From Amycolatopsis orientalis DSM 40040 = KCTC 9412 (GTDB lineage Bacteria > Actinomycetota > Actinomycetes > Mycobacteriales > Pseudonocardiaceae): 64,000 bases of DNA. Location: the NCBI RefSeq assembly GCF_000478275.1, contig NZ_ASJB01000015.1, forward strand, positions 217,615 to 281,614, given 5' to 3'. The position numbers were made by a program, and so were the translations under genes. Shown piece after piece: positions 49,746 through 57,698 of this stretch. Under the pieces are notes generated by a model. That model had not been told where the DNA came from and made no database searches. It saw only the letters and a list, made by a program, of their open reading frames with translations. Within the stretch, counting starts at the first letter, position 1, and each line of letters begins with the position of its first letter.

Positions 49746-49951
49746 AAAGGTAACGGCTCGAACGTGATGCCGGTGTCGGCCGCGCGCTGGATCCCCCAGT
49801 CGTAGAGCGCCTGGAGTGCGGGGCGTAACCGCTCGCGCCGCAGTTCGCCGTACCGGTGCACCCCCTCCTTCAGATGCGACAGGATCACCGGTTTCCACTT
49901 GCCGCCGAGGACGTCGACGGCGAGTTCGACCGCGCAGTGATACCGCTTCAT
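49739..49951 (-). pseudogene. HxlR-family regulator with internal deletion
   Basis: The 70-residue frame begins MKRYHCAVELAVDVLGGKWK and PVILSHLKEGVHRYGELRR, the normal start of HxlR winged-helix regulators. It then jumps directly to ERLRPALQALYDWGIQ, their normal last helix. About 40-50 residues with the recognition helix and wing are missing, in frame. GGGAG before the ATG is intact. It is probably a non-functional remnant, though a dimerising mini-protein cannot be excluded. Confidence 0.7.
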
Positions 49952-50054
49952 CGTCACTCCCGTTGGTACGCACCGAAAGTAAGCGGTTGTCCGGAGCGTT
50001 CCCGGATGGTTGCCTTGCCGGACCGGAAGATCATCGCCGCTGGGAGGACAGTAC

Positions 50055-50525
50055 GTGACCGAGACGCCGACGTTGTACGAATGGGCGGGCGGGATGGACG
50101 CCCTGAGGCGACTGACCCGCCTCTTCTACGGCCACGTCCTGAAGGACCCGTTGCTGGAGCCGGTCTTCCGCGACATGGACCCCGGCCACCCCGAACACGT
50201 CGCGATCTGGCTCGCCGAGGTCTTCGGCGGACCGGAGACCTACAGCCACGACCACGGCGGGCACCGGCACATGGTCGGGCGGCATCTCGGCAAGGGCATC
50301 ACCGAAGAGCAGCGCCGCCGCTGGGTGAACCTGCTCTTCGACGCCGCCGACGAGGCCGGGCTCCCTGCCGACCCGGAGTTCCGCTCCGCGTTCGCCGCCT
50401 ATGTCGAATGGGGCAGCCGGCTCGCGGTGATGTTCTCGCGGCCCGGCCGCGACGTCACCGTCCCGGAGCCGATGCCGAAGTGGGACTGGGGCAACCGGCC
50501 GCCCTGGCAGCCGCCGTCGGACTGA
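50055..50525 (+). CDS. Truncated haemoglobin, group II
   Basis: The 156-residue globin has TLYEWAGGMDALRRLTRLFY, HVLKDPLLEPVFRDMDPGHP, WLAEVFGGPETYSHDHGGHR and the haem-ligand region HRHMVGRHLGKGITEEQRRR. Group II globins bind oxygen and handle nitric oxide or reactive oxygen. GTG 50055 has GGGAGG upstream. The next gene, an ammonia-lyase-like protein, starts 38 bases later on the same strand and is probably co-transcribed. Confidence 0.92.
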   Translation: MTETPTLYEWAGGMDALRRLTRLFYGHVLKDPLLEPVFRDMDPGHPEHVAIWLAEVFGGPETYSHDHGGHRHMVGRHLGKGITEEQRRRWVNLLFDAADEAGLPADPEFRSAFAAYVEWGSRLAVMFSRPGRDVTVPEPMPKWDWGNRPPWQPPSD

Positions 50526-50563
50526 CGACGGTCATAGTGGGGCGGTCGGGAGAGGAGGCCGCC

Positions 50564-52006
50564 GTGATCCGCGTGGACGGCCGGACCCTGCGCTGCGCGG
50601 ACGTCGTGACCGCCGCGCGCACCGAGGGGCCGCTGGGGATAGACGTTTCGATCGCCGCGCTGCGCGGCGCGGAAAGCGCGTGGAAGCTCGCCGAGGAACT
50701 GAGTACGCGCCGGATCGTCTACGGCCGCACCACCGGCGTCGGCGCCAACAAGGAGGACCCGGTCGGCGAGGGCGAGTCGCCGGATCACGGCCTGCGGTTG
50801 CTGCGCAGTCACGCCGGCGGCAGCGGTGACGTCATGTCCCCCGGCCAGACCAGGGCGATGATGCTGATCCGGCTCAACCAGCTGCTGGCCGGGCGGTCCG
50901 GGCTCAGCCCCGAGCTGATCGGGGCGCTGGCGGCCGCCGTCCGGACCGGGGCGCTGCCGCTGGTGCACCGGCTCGGCGCGATCGGCACCGGCGACCTCGC
51001 ACCGCTCGCGGAGACCGCGCTCGCCCTCACCGGCGAACGACCGTGGCTGGCCGGGCACGTGCCTCCCGTCCCGGTACAGGCGGGTGACGCGCTCGCGTTC
51101 ATGAGCAGCAACGCCGCGACGCTGGCCGAGGCGACCCTCGCGGCGATGCGGCTCGACACCCTGACGCGGGCGAGTCACGTCGTCGCCGCGCTGACCTACA
51201 TCGCGCTCGACGGGAACCCGGAGGCGTACGCGACCCCGGTGCACGAGGCCCGGCCGCACGCCGGGCAGGTCGCGTGCGCGGCGGAGATGCGGCGGCTGCT
51301 CGGCATGGAGGGCACGCCCCGGCCGGGGCGGCGTATCCAGGACCCGTTCGGGCTCCGGGCGTTCCCGCAGGTGCAGGGCCCCGCGCTGGACGCGATCCAC
51401 TACCTGCGCGACGTGCTCGCGGTGGAGATCAACGCCAGCACCGAGAACCCGATGATCTCGACGGTGCACCAGGACGCCTATCACCACGCGCATTTCCACA
51501 CCGCCTACGTCTCGACCGCGCTCGACCAGGTGCGCGCGACCGTCCACCAGGTCGCCGAGTTGTCGGTCGCCCGGCTGGGCGATCTGGTGGAACCGGAGTT
51601 CACCGGGCTGCGGCCGTTCCTGGCGGCCGGGCCCTCGGGCAGTTCGGGCGTGATGATCCTGGAGTACGTCGCGCACGACGCGCTCACCGAACTGCGGCAG
51701 GCCGCGCTCCCGGCGACCTTGGGCACCGCCGTCGTCTCGCGCGGGATCGAGGACCACGCGAGCTTCTCCACCCAGGCCGCGCGGGCGGCGACCGCGGCCG
51801 GGACGGCGTACCAGCAGGTGCTGGCGTGCGAACTGGTCGCGGCCGTCCGGGCGCTGCGGATGCGGAAGGCCGACCTCGTCGCCCTGCCCGCCCGGGACGC
51901 CTACGAGGCCGCCGCGGCCGTGCTCGACCCGAGCGTCGAGGACCGGCCGCTCACCGAGGACATCGCGCGAGCCGTGTCCCTCCTGGACACCCTCGCGCTC
52001 GTCTGA
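50564..52006 (+). CDS. Aromatic amino acid lyase-fold protein with an abnormal MIO triad
   Basis: The 480-residue protein follows the histidine/phenylalanine ammonia-lyase fold: RIVYGRTTGVGANK (Tyr loop), RSHAGGSGDVMSPGQTRAMM, IQDPFGLRAFPQVQGPALDA and VEINASTENPMISTV. The MIO cofactor normally forms from Ala-Ser-Gly before DLAPL; here the sequence is GAIGTGDLAPLAE, Gly-Thr-Gly. The conserved Asn-Gly (NGT) of the active site reads FMSSNAATLA. Either the enzyme uses Thr in place of Ser, or it has lost MIO chemistry. AGAGGAGG before GTG 50564 supports the start. It follows a truncated haemoglobin gene. Confidence 0.85.
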   Translation: MIRVDGRTLRCADVVTAARTEGPLGIDVSIAALRGAESAWKLAEELSTRRIVYGRTTGVGANKEDPVGEGESPDHGLRLLRSHAGGSGDVMSPGQTRAMMLIRLNQLLAGRSGLSPELIGALAAAVRTGALPLVHRLGAIGTGDLAPLAETALALTGERPWLAGHVPPVPVQAGDALAFMSSNAATLAEATLAAMRLDTLTRASHVVAALTYIALDGNPEAYATPVHEARPHAGQVACAAEMRRLLGMEGTPRPGRRIQDPFGLRAFPQVQGPALDAIHYLRDVLAVEINASTENPMISTVHQDAYHHAHFHTAYVSTALDQVRATVHQVAELSVARLGDLVEPEFTGLRPFLAAGPSGSSGVMILEYVAHDALTELRQAALPATLGTAVVSRGIEDHASFSTQAARAATAAGTAYQQVLACELVAAVRALRMRKADLVALPARDAYEAAAAVLDPSVEDRPLTEDIARAVSLLDTLALV

Positions 52007-52031
52007 CCCCTCCCCCGCGCCCCCCGACTCC

Positions 52032-52095
52032 CGCGTTTCGTCCTCTGGATGCGTTCCTTGCACGCGCAACTACCGCATCCAGAGGACGAAATGCG
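52032..52095. repeat. Palindrome family B copy 3
   Basis: Arms CGTTTCGTCCTCTGGATGCG and CGCATCCAGAGGACGAAATG enclose a loop of about 20 bases that is similar to copy 2 (TTGCACGCGCAA versus TTGCGCGCGCAA). It lies between convergent genes. Confidence 0.75.
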
Positions 52096-52111
52096 AGGGG
52101 TGGGAGGGGTG

Positions 52112-53632
52112 TCAGCAGCAGCAGCCTCGGCGGGCGAGGGACTGGATCCGCGCGCTCGTGCCCGCGGCAGGCGGGCGGTTCGCGGCGGTCTCGACGGCGT
52201 CGAGCATCCGGCGCCGCGTCGTCCGGTCGAGGACGCGGCCCCGCGTGATCACCAGGTCGATCTTCGCGACGTTGCGGATGTCGGCGGCCGGATTCGCGTC
52301 CAGCAGCACGAGATCCGCCTCCTTCCCCGCCGCGATCGTGCCCGACGTCTGCTCCCTGCCGAGGAACCTGGCCGCGTCACCGGTGACTGTCTTCAACGCC
52401 TGCACCGGCGAAAGCCCGGCTTCGACCAGGAAGGCGAGTTCCTCGCGCAGCCCGCTGCCGGGGAAGGTGTACGGGTTGAGGCAGTCGGTGCCGCCGATGA
52501 TCCCGACACCGGCGTCGTACGCGGCGCCGACCAGCCGCAGCGTCTCCTGGTAATACCGCTCCTGCAGCGCGATGTCCGAAGGCGTCTTCGGCGCGAACCT
52601 TTCGATGCCCAAGGCCCAGCTCTCGCGGATGTCGGCGGGCATGTACTTCAGCCGCGGATCCCGCTGGTGGGTCTCGGCGGGCTGCGTGACGACCCGGTTG
52701 ATCGTCAGCGTCGGCGAATGCCAGGTGCCGTTGCGCCGCAGCCTGCCGAAGTAGGACCAGGCCGCGCTCGGGCTGTACGCGGAGACCGACTCGAACTCCA
52801 GTTTCCGCGCCAGGTTGAAGAAGTCGCGCGGCGCGGCCGGGTCGAACGGCGTCGCCTTCAGCCTGGCGAGGATCTCGTCGCGCCGGGACGAGCAGTGGAT
52901 GGACACCCCGAAGAAGTGCTCGAAGCTGTGCTGGCCGAGATCGCTCGCCTCGAAGTGGGACACCTTGTACGGCCAGTGCCCGGAGAACCGCAGCCCCTGG
53001 GCACGGACCTCGTCCGCGACCCCGCGCAGGGCTTCGGGGCCGAGGTAGGAGTAGGTCTTGACGAACGCGGCGCCCGCCGCCTTCTCCGCGCGGACGGCCG
53101 CCCGCGCCTCGGCTTCGGCCGACACCTGGATCACCGGCGGTGCCAGCAGCGTGACCGGCCCGTCGACGATGCCGCTTCCCACCACGAGCCGGGGGCCGAG
53201 CAGCTCACCGCGTTCGATCTTGTCCCTGGTCGCGCGGTTCTCCGCGTATCCCCACATCTCGCGGCCACCCGTGACGCCGTGCGCCAGATGCAGCGGCGGG
53301 ACGATCTCCTCGAGGTCCGCGCCGTGGGTGTGCATGTCCCACAGTCCCGGGATGAGGTACTTGCCGCGACCGTCGATCGTCCGCGCGCCCCCGGTTTCCG
53401 GGATCTGCCGGGCATCGCCGATCCAGGCGATCCGATCGCCGACGAGGACGACGGAGACGTCCGAGCGCGGAGCCGAACCCGTGCCGTCGATCAGCGTGAC
53501 CCGCGTGATGACGACGATCTCGTCCGCGGCCGCCGCGGCCGTGCCGGGAAGGAATCCGGCGAGTGCCGCCCCGGTCCCGCTCGCGGCCAGCCATCTCAGG
53601 AACTCGCGTCTGCTGGATCCCGTTTCGGCCAT
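52112..53632 (-). CDS. Tat-exported amidohydrolase
   Basis: The 506-residue protein has a twin-arginine signal (SSRREFLRWLAASGTGAALA, cleavage near TAAAAA). A metal-dependent amidohydrolase barrel follows: LIPGLWDMHTHGADLEEIVP (HxH), FVKTYSYLG (bridging Lys), RFSGHWPYKV and HSFEHFFG (His ligands), and IGGTDCLNPY (Asp). It resembles imidazolonepropionase- or prolidase-like members of the family; the substrate is unknown. It ends with three cysteines (RRGCCC), unusual for an exported enzyme. A family B palindrome follows the stop. Confidence 0.87.
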   Translation of the reverse strand: MAETGSSRREFLRWLAASGTGAALAGFLPGTAAAAADEIVVITRVTLIDGTGSAPRSDVSVVLVGDRIAWIGDARQIPETGGARTIDGRGKYLIPGLWDMHTHGADLEEIVPPLHLAHGVTGGREMWGYAENRATRDKIERGELLGPRLVVGSGIVDGPVTLLAPPVIQVSAEAEARAAVRAEKAAGAAFVKTYSYLGPEALRGVADEVRAQGLRFSGHWPYKVSHFEASDLGQHSFEHFFGVSIHCSSRRDEILARLKATPFDPAAPRDFFNLARKLEFESVSAYSPSAAWSYFGRLRRNGTWHSPTLTINRVVTQPAETHQRDPRLKYMPADIRESWALGIERFAPKTPSDIALQERYYQETLRLVGAAYDAGVGIIGGTDCLNPYTFPGSGLREELAFLVEAGLSPVQALKTVTGDAARFLGREQTSGTIAAGKEADLVLLDANPAADIRNVAKIDLVITRGRVLDRTTRRRMLDAVETAANRPPAAGTSARIQSLARRGCCC

Positions 53633-53707
53633 GAGAACCCCGCCTTTCCACCCAGACCCCCAGGTGGCCGATTCAACTCGTCGCGAGGTCGGCGCCGCAA
53701 GGTCGGC

Positions 53708-53749
53708 GAAGGCCCCTTACCCGAGCTCAGCACGGAGTAAGGGGCCTTC
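53708..53749. terminator. Hairpin after the phosphofructokinase gene
   Basis: GAAGGCCCCTTAC (53708-53720) and GTAAGGGGCCTTC (53737-53749) form a perfect 13-base stem with a 16-base loop, 14 bases beyond the pfkA stop on the minus strand. Confidence 0.7.
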
Positions 53750-53763
53750 TCATGAAACACCGC

Positions 53764-54789
53764 TCAGCCGAAGAAGACTTCGGCCTCTTCGTAGCGCTCG
53801 ACCGGGACGGTCTTCAGTTCGGCGGTCGCCTCGGCCAGCTTGACGCGGACGATGTCCGTGCCGCGCAGCGCGACCATCACACCGAAGTCGCCGTCGGCCA
53901 CGGCGTCGACCGCGTGGAGCCCGAACCGGGTGGCGAGCACGCGGTCGTAGGCCGTCGGGGTGCCGCCGCGCTGGACGTGCCCGAGCACGACCGCACGGGA
54001 CTCCTTGCCGGTGCGGGCGGCGATCTCGTCGGCCAGCCAAGTGCCGATGCCGCCGAGCCGGACGTGCCCGAAGGCGTCCTTCTCCCCGGTCAGCAGCTTC
54101 TCCTCGCCGCCCTCGGGCAGCGCGCCCTCGGCGACGACGATGATCGGCGCGTACTCCTTCTCGAACCGGCGCTCGACCCACGAGACGACCTGGTCGACGT
54201 TGAAGTGCCGCTCCGGCACCAGGATCACGCTCGCGCCGCCCGCCAGACCGGAGTGCAGCGCGATCCAGCCCGCGTGCCGCCCCATGACCTCGACGACCAG
54301 GGCGCGGTGGTGCGACTCGGCCGTGGTGTGCAGCCTGTCGATGGCCTCGGTGGCGATCGAGACCGCCGTGTCGAAGCCGAAGGTGTAGTCGGTGGCGCCG
54401 AGGTCGTTGTCGATCGTCTTGGGCACCCCGACGACGCCGACGCCGTCGTCCGTGAGCCGCTTCGCGACGCCGAGGGTGTCCTCGCCGCCGATCGCGATCA
54501 GCGCGTCGACCTGCTGCTCGGCGAGGACGGCCTTGATCTTGTCGACGCCGCCGTCGACCTTGTACGGGTTGGTCCGCGACGAGCGCAGGATCGTGCCGCC
54601 GCGGGTGAGGATGTCTTCGACGTCGTTCAGGCCGAGCGGACGGCTGTCCCCGGTGAGGGGACCGTTCCAGCCGTTGCGGAACCCGACGATGTCCCAGCCG
54701 TGCACCTCGATGCCCTTGCGCACCACAGCGCGGATCACCGCGTTGAGCCCCGGGCAGTCGCCACCGCCGGTCAGCACACCGACACGCAT
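53764..54789 (-). CDS. pfp: 6-phosphofructokinase, PPi-type residues
   Basis: The 341-residue enzyme starts MRVGVLTGGGDCPGLNAVIR. The donor-site motif is GGEDTLGVA instead of the GGDGS of ATP enzymes, and the next motif is PKTIDND with Lys rather than Gly. Asp104 and Lys124 (E. coli numbering) mark pyrophosphate-dependent enzymes, as in Amycolatopsis methanolica. Others: VEVMGRHAGWIALHSGLAGG and LGHVQRGGTPTAYDRVLATR. It phosphorylates fructose 6-phosphate, reversibly if PPi is used. GGAGG precedes the ATG. The donor is inferred, not shown. Confidence 0.88.
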   Translation of the reverse strand: MRVGVLTGGGDCPGLNAVIRAVVRKGIEVHGWDIVGFRNGWNGPLTGDSRPLGLNDVEDILTRGGTILRSSRTNPYKVDGGVDKIKAVLAEQQVDALIAIGGEDTLGVAKRLTDDGVGVVGVPKTIDNDLGATDYTFGFDTAVSIATEAIDRLHTTAESHHRALVVEVMGRHAGWIALHSGLAGGASVILVPERHFNVDQVVSWVERRFEKEYAPIIVVAEGALPEGGEEKLLTGEKDAFGHVRLGGIGTWLADEIAARTGKESRAVVLGHVQRGGTPTAYDRVLATRFGLHAVDAVADGDFGVMVALRGTDIVRVKLAEATAELKTVPVERYEEAEVFFG

Positions 54790-54926
54790 CAGAAGCCTCC
54801 GTCTTGTGTTCCGTAGAGATGACAGTCACATGTCCCGATCCCAGCGTAGCGGCAGTTCTCTGGATCGGTGCAGGGCGGACCACCTCGGGAATCGGTCCGC
54901 GGGCGGCGATGTGCTAGCTTGGCGTC

Positions 54927-54992
54927 GTGCAGCGCTATTTCTGGTTTACGAAGCCGGCCCCGGGTGGGCACGGCGGCGTGAACCTGCGCTGA
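54927..54992 (+). CDS. Leader peptide with Tyr-Phe-Trp-Phe (attenuator of DAHP synthase)
   Basis: A 21-codon frame starting at GTG encodes MQRYFWFTKPAPGGHGGVNL plus a final Arg, followed by TGA. Four consecutive aromatic codons (Tyr, Phe, Trp, Phe) lie at 54936-54947. TAGCTT (54915-54920) lies seven bases before the GTG, so the transcript could be leaderless and begin at the GTG. It is 82 bases before the DAHP synthase start. The pattern is that of a classical amino-acid attenuator sensing all three aromatic amino acids. Confidence 0.8.
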   Translation: MQRYFWFTKPAPGGHGGVNLR

Positions 54993-55002
54993 CGAACCAC
55001 CC

Positions 55003-55072
55003 CGAGCCGGAATCACACCGGCTCGGCGAGTTCCCGCGGGTCGGTATCCCTTTCGAAAGGAACCAGACCCGC
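55003..55072 (+). promoter_or_regulatory. Attenuator hairpins before the DAHP synthase gene
   Basis: Hairpin 1: CGAGCCGG (55003-55010) with CCGGCTCG (55018-55025). Hairpin 2: GCGGGTC (55036-55042) with GACCCGC (55066-55072), enclosing the inner palindrome CCTTTCGAAAGG (55049-55060), which holds the likely ribosome site AAAGGA. AGCCGG in the leader (54952-54957) can instead pair with CCGGCT (55018-55023), giving two exclusive states that depend on where a ribosome pauses on the aromatic codons. Confidence 0.65.
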
Positions 55073-55073
55073 G

Positions 55074-56150
55074 ATGTCTCCCTCCGCCGACACCCTCATC
55101 GCCCTCGATGGCCACCGCACGGCGGCCATCAACCCGCTGCTGTCGCCCGCGATGCTGCGGCATGAGCATCCGATGACGGAAGAAATCGCCGAAACCGTCC
55201 TAGCCGGGCGGGCCTCGGCCGTCGACATCCTCGACGGCCGGGACGACCGGCTCCTCGTCGTCGTCGGGCCCTGTTCGGTGCACGACGCGGACGCCGCGCT
55301 CGACTACGCCCGCCGCCTCGCCGCGAAGGCCGAAGAACACCGCCGTGACCTGCACATCGTCATGCGCGTCTACTTCGAGAAGCCGCGTACCACCCTCGGC
55401 TGGAAGGGCCTGATCAACGACCCCGGCCTCGACGGCACCTACGAGGTCAACCACGGCCTGCGGATGGCGCGCAAACTGCTGCTCGACGTCTCCGCGCTGG
55501 GCCTGCCGGTCGGCTGCGAATTCCTCGACCCGATCACCCCGCAGTTCATCGCCGACACCGTGACCTGGGGTTCCATCGGCGCGCGGACCGCCGCGAGCCA
55601 GGTGCACCGGCAGCTGTGCAGCGCGCTGTCGATGCCGGTGGGGATCAAGAACTCGACCGAGGGCGACGTCCAGGTCGCCGTCGACGCCACCCGCGCGGCG
55701 GGCGCGAGCCACGTGTTCGCCGGTATCAACCCCGACGGTCTCGCCGCGCTGATCACCACCGCCGGCAACGAGGACTGCCACGTGATCCTGCGCGGCAGCG
55801 CGGCCGGGCCGAACTACGACTCCGCGACGGTGGCCGACACGCTGGCGCGGCTGGCGAAGGCGGGGCTGCCGGAGCGCGTGATCATCGACGCGAGCCATGG
55901 CAACAGCGCGAAGGACCACGTGCGGCAGGCTTCGGTGGTGCGGGAACTCGCCGGGCGGATCGGTGCCGGTGAGCGGGGCATCGCCGGGCTGATGCTGGAA
56001 AGCTTCCTGGTGCCGGGCCGGCAGGACCTGACGCTGGGCGACGCGGCTTCGCTCACCTACGGGCAGTCGATCACCGACGCGTGCCTCGGGTGGGAGACGA
56101 CGGCCGAGCTGCTGGACACACTGGCGGAAGCCGTCGACTCACGGCGCTGA
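55074..56150 (+). CDS. aroF: DAHP synthase, class I (AroAI-alpha type)
   Basis: The 358-residue enzyme has LLVVVGPCSVHDADAALDYA, IVMRVYFEKPRTTLGWKGLI, NDPGLDGTYEVNHGLRMARK and VGIKNSTEGDVQVAVDATRA, the class I sequence type. It joins phosphoenolpyruvate and erythrose 4-phosphate, the entry to the shikimate pathway. Many actinomycetes rely on a class II enzyme, so a class I gene is notable. The leader peptide and hairpins directly upstream suggest repression by Tyr, Phe and Trp. ATG 55074 begins MSPSADTLIALDGHRTAAIN. A family A palindrome follows the stop. Confidence 0.95.
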   Translation: MSPSADTLIALDGHRTAAINPLLSPAMLRHEHPMTEEIAETVLAGRASAVDILDGRDDRLLVVVGPCSVHDADAALDYARRLAAKAEEHRRDLHIVMRVYFEKPRTTLGWKGLINDPGLDGTYEVNHGLRMARKLLLDVSALGLPVGCEFLDPITPQFIADTVTWGSIGARTAASQVHRQLCSALSMPVGIKNSTEGDVQVAVDATRAAGASHVFAGINPDGLAALITTAGNEDCHVILRGSAAGPNYDSATVADTLARLAKAGLPERVIIDASHGNSAKDHVRQASVVRELAGRIGAGERGIAGLMLESFLVPGRQDLTLGDAASLTYGQSITDACLGWETTAELLDTLAEAVDSRR

Positions 56151-56160
56151 CCGCTACCGC

Positions 56161-56206
56161 CTCGTGAGTGGTAATGACGGTTAGAACCGTCATTACCACT
56201 CACGAG
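56161..56206. repeat. Palindrome family A copy 4
   Basis: CTCGTGAGTGGTAATGACGG plus TT, a 2-base centre and the exact complement form a perfect 46-base palindrome. It lies between the convergent DAHP synthase and exoribonuclease genes, 11 and 11 bases from their stops. Confidence 0.78.
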
Positions 56207-56216
56207 AGGCGACCGG

Positions 56217-56702
56217 CTACCGGTGCCAGTAGGACTCGATGATCTGCCATCGCTGGTAGTTGTGCCGCGCGTCGGCGAGCGCGTCGTGCTGGTCGTCCGG
56301 GGCCGCCGGGAGCTTCGGCTTGCCCGCGTCCTCCCAGCGTTGCCGCAGGTCACGGGTGAACCGCGGCAGCTGACGCGGCAGGGCGGGCATCGGACCCCAC
56401 AGCTGCGCCAGCGCGACGTGGTCGTAGGCGGCGAACCAGGCCCACAGTTCGATCCCGCCGGGCGGCTTGCCGAAGAACTCGAGCAGGTCCTCGCGGATCT
56501 TCTCGCGGCTGCGCCACGCCGGGTCGGCGGGCGACGGGAGTTTCGGGAGCACGTTGTCGCGGACCCAGGGGCCGGCCTTGCCGGGATCGAAATCGGTGGA
56601 GACCGCGTAGAACTCGCGTCCTCTTTCGTCCACGACACCGATCGACACCAGATCGATGGTCACGCCGTCCTCAATGAATTCGGTGTCGTAGAAAAAGCGC
56701 AC
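56217..56702 (-). CDS. 3'-5' exoribonuclease, Rv2179c type
   Basis: The 161-residue DEDDh nuclease has FYDTEFIEDGVTIDLVSIGV (first acidic pair), LWAWFAAYDHVALAQLWGPM and DDQHDALADARHNYQRWQII (HDALADA, catalytic His/Asp). It matches M. tuberculosis Rv2179c, reported as a 3'-5' exoribonuclease acting on double-stranded RNA with 3' overhangs, from memory. GTG at 56702. It lies 20 bases after plsC on the same strand. Confidence 0.9.
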   Translation of the reverse strand: MRFFYDTEFIEDGVTIDLVSIGVVDERGREFYAVSTDFDPGKAGPWVRDNVLPKLPSPADPAWRSREKIREDLLEFFGKPPGGIELWAWFAAYDHVALAQLWGPMPALPRQLPRFTRDLRQRWEDAGKPKLPAAPDDQHDALADARHNYQRWQIIESYWHR

Positions 56703-56722
56703 CGGAGAACCCTAGTGGGGCC

Positions 56723-57484
56723 TCAGCCGACCTTGGTGTCCGGGATACGGGCGACGTCGTGGGCGGACGGCTGCGCGGGCACCTTCGGCCGGATCCCCGC
56801 CTCTTCCGCGGCGAGCAGTTCCTTCGCCTTGGCGGCGTAGATGTCGACGTACTCCTGGCCGGAAAGCTCCATGAGCGCGTACATGATCTCGTCGGTGATC
56901 GACCGCTCGATGAAGCGGTCGCCGGCGAGGCCCTCGTAGCGCGAGAAGTCGAGCGGCTTGCCGAAGCGGATCTCCAGGCGGCGCGGCCACCACATCTTCG
57001 AGCCGATGGGGTTGACCTTGTCGGTGCCGATCATGGCCACCGGGACGACGACGCCGCCGGAGTCGAGCGCGATCCGCGCGACACCGGTCTTGCCCTTGTA
57101 CAGGCGGCCGTCCGGGGAGCGGGTGCCTTCGGGGTAGATGCCGAGGAGGTGACCGTCGCGGACCAGCCGGGTCGCGGTGTCGAGCGCGGCCTGCGCCGCG
57201 TTGCCGCCGGAACGGTCGATGGGGAACTGGCCGACGCCGGTGAAGAACCACTTCTTCAGCAGGCCCTTGAGCCCCTTTTCGGTGAAGTACTCCGATTTGG
57301 CCGGGAAGGTCACCTTGCGCTTGACGCGCAGCGGCATGAAGAAGGAGTCGGCCACCGCGAGATGGTTGCCCGCCAGGATCGCCCCGCCGTGCTCGGGGAT
57401 GTTCTCCGCACCGACCACCTTGGTGGGCCACAGCGCCTTGAGCAGTGGCCCGATAAACACGTGTTTCATGAGCCAGTACAGCAC
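56723..57484 (-). CDS. plsC: 1-Acylglycerol-3-phosphate acyltransferase, PlsC family
   Basis: The 253-residue membrane-associated enzyme has the acyltransferase motifs NHLAVADSFF (HX4D), GQFPIDRSGG, GIYPEGTRSPDG and VPVAMIGTDKV. It acylates lysophosphatidate to phosphatidate in phospholipid and triacylglycerol synthesis. GTG 57484 has AGGAGG about ten bases upstream; ATG 57469 is an alternative. It corresponds to M. tuberculosis Rv2182c in position and family. Confidence 0.92.
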   Translation of the reverse strand: MLYWLMKHVFIGPLLKALWPTKVVGAENIPEHGGAILAGNHLAVADSFFMPLRVKRKVTFPAKSEYFTEKGLKGLLKKWFFTGVGQFPIDRSGGNAAQAALDTATRLVRDGHLLGIYPEGTRSPDGRLYKGKTGVARIALDSGGVVVPVAMIGTDKVNPIGSKMWWPRRLEIRFGKPLDFSRYEGLAGDRFIERSITDEIMYALMELSGQEYVDIYAAKAKELLAAEEAGIRPKVPAQPSAHDVARIPDTKVG

Positions 57485-57698
57485 TGCGAAAACTCCTCCT
57501 AGCAGCTCAGCCCCCGCGCCCGATGGTCAAGACTACGAACCGCGCACCCCCGGCACAACGAAGTCCACCCGGTTACCCGCACCGGGCGACGGATCTCACA
57601 CCCGGTCCGGCCCGATTCCGGCGACGGCCGGGGGCCCACAAGCCGCTCCGCTCGTGCGAACATAGGAGACCTACCCAGCTCTCACGGAAGGCGATCGC

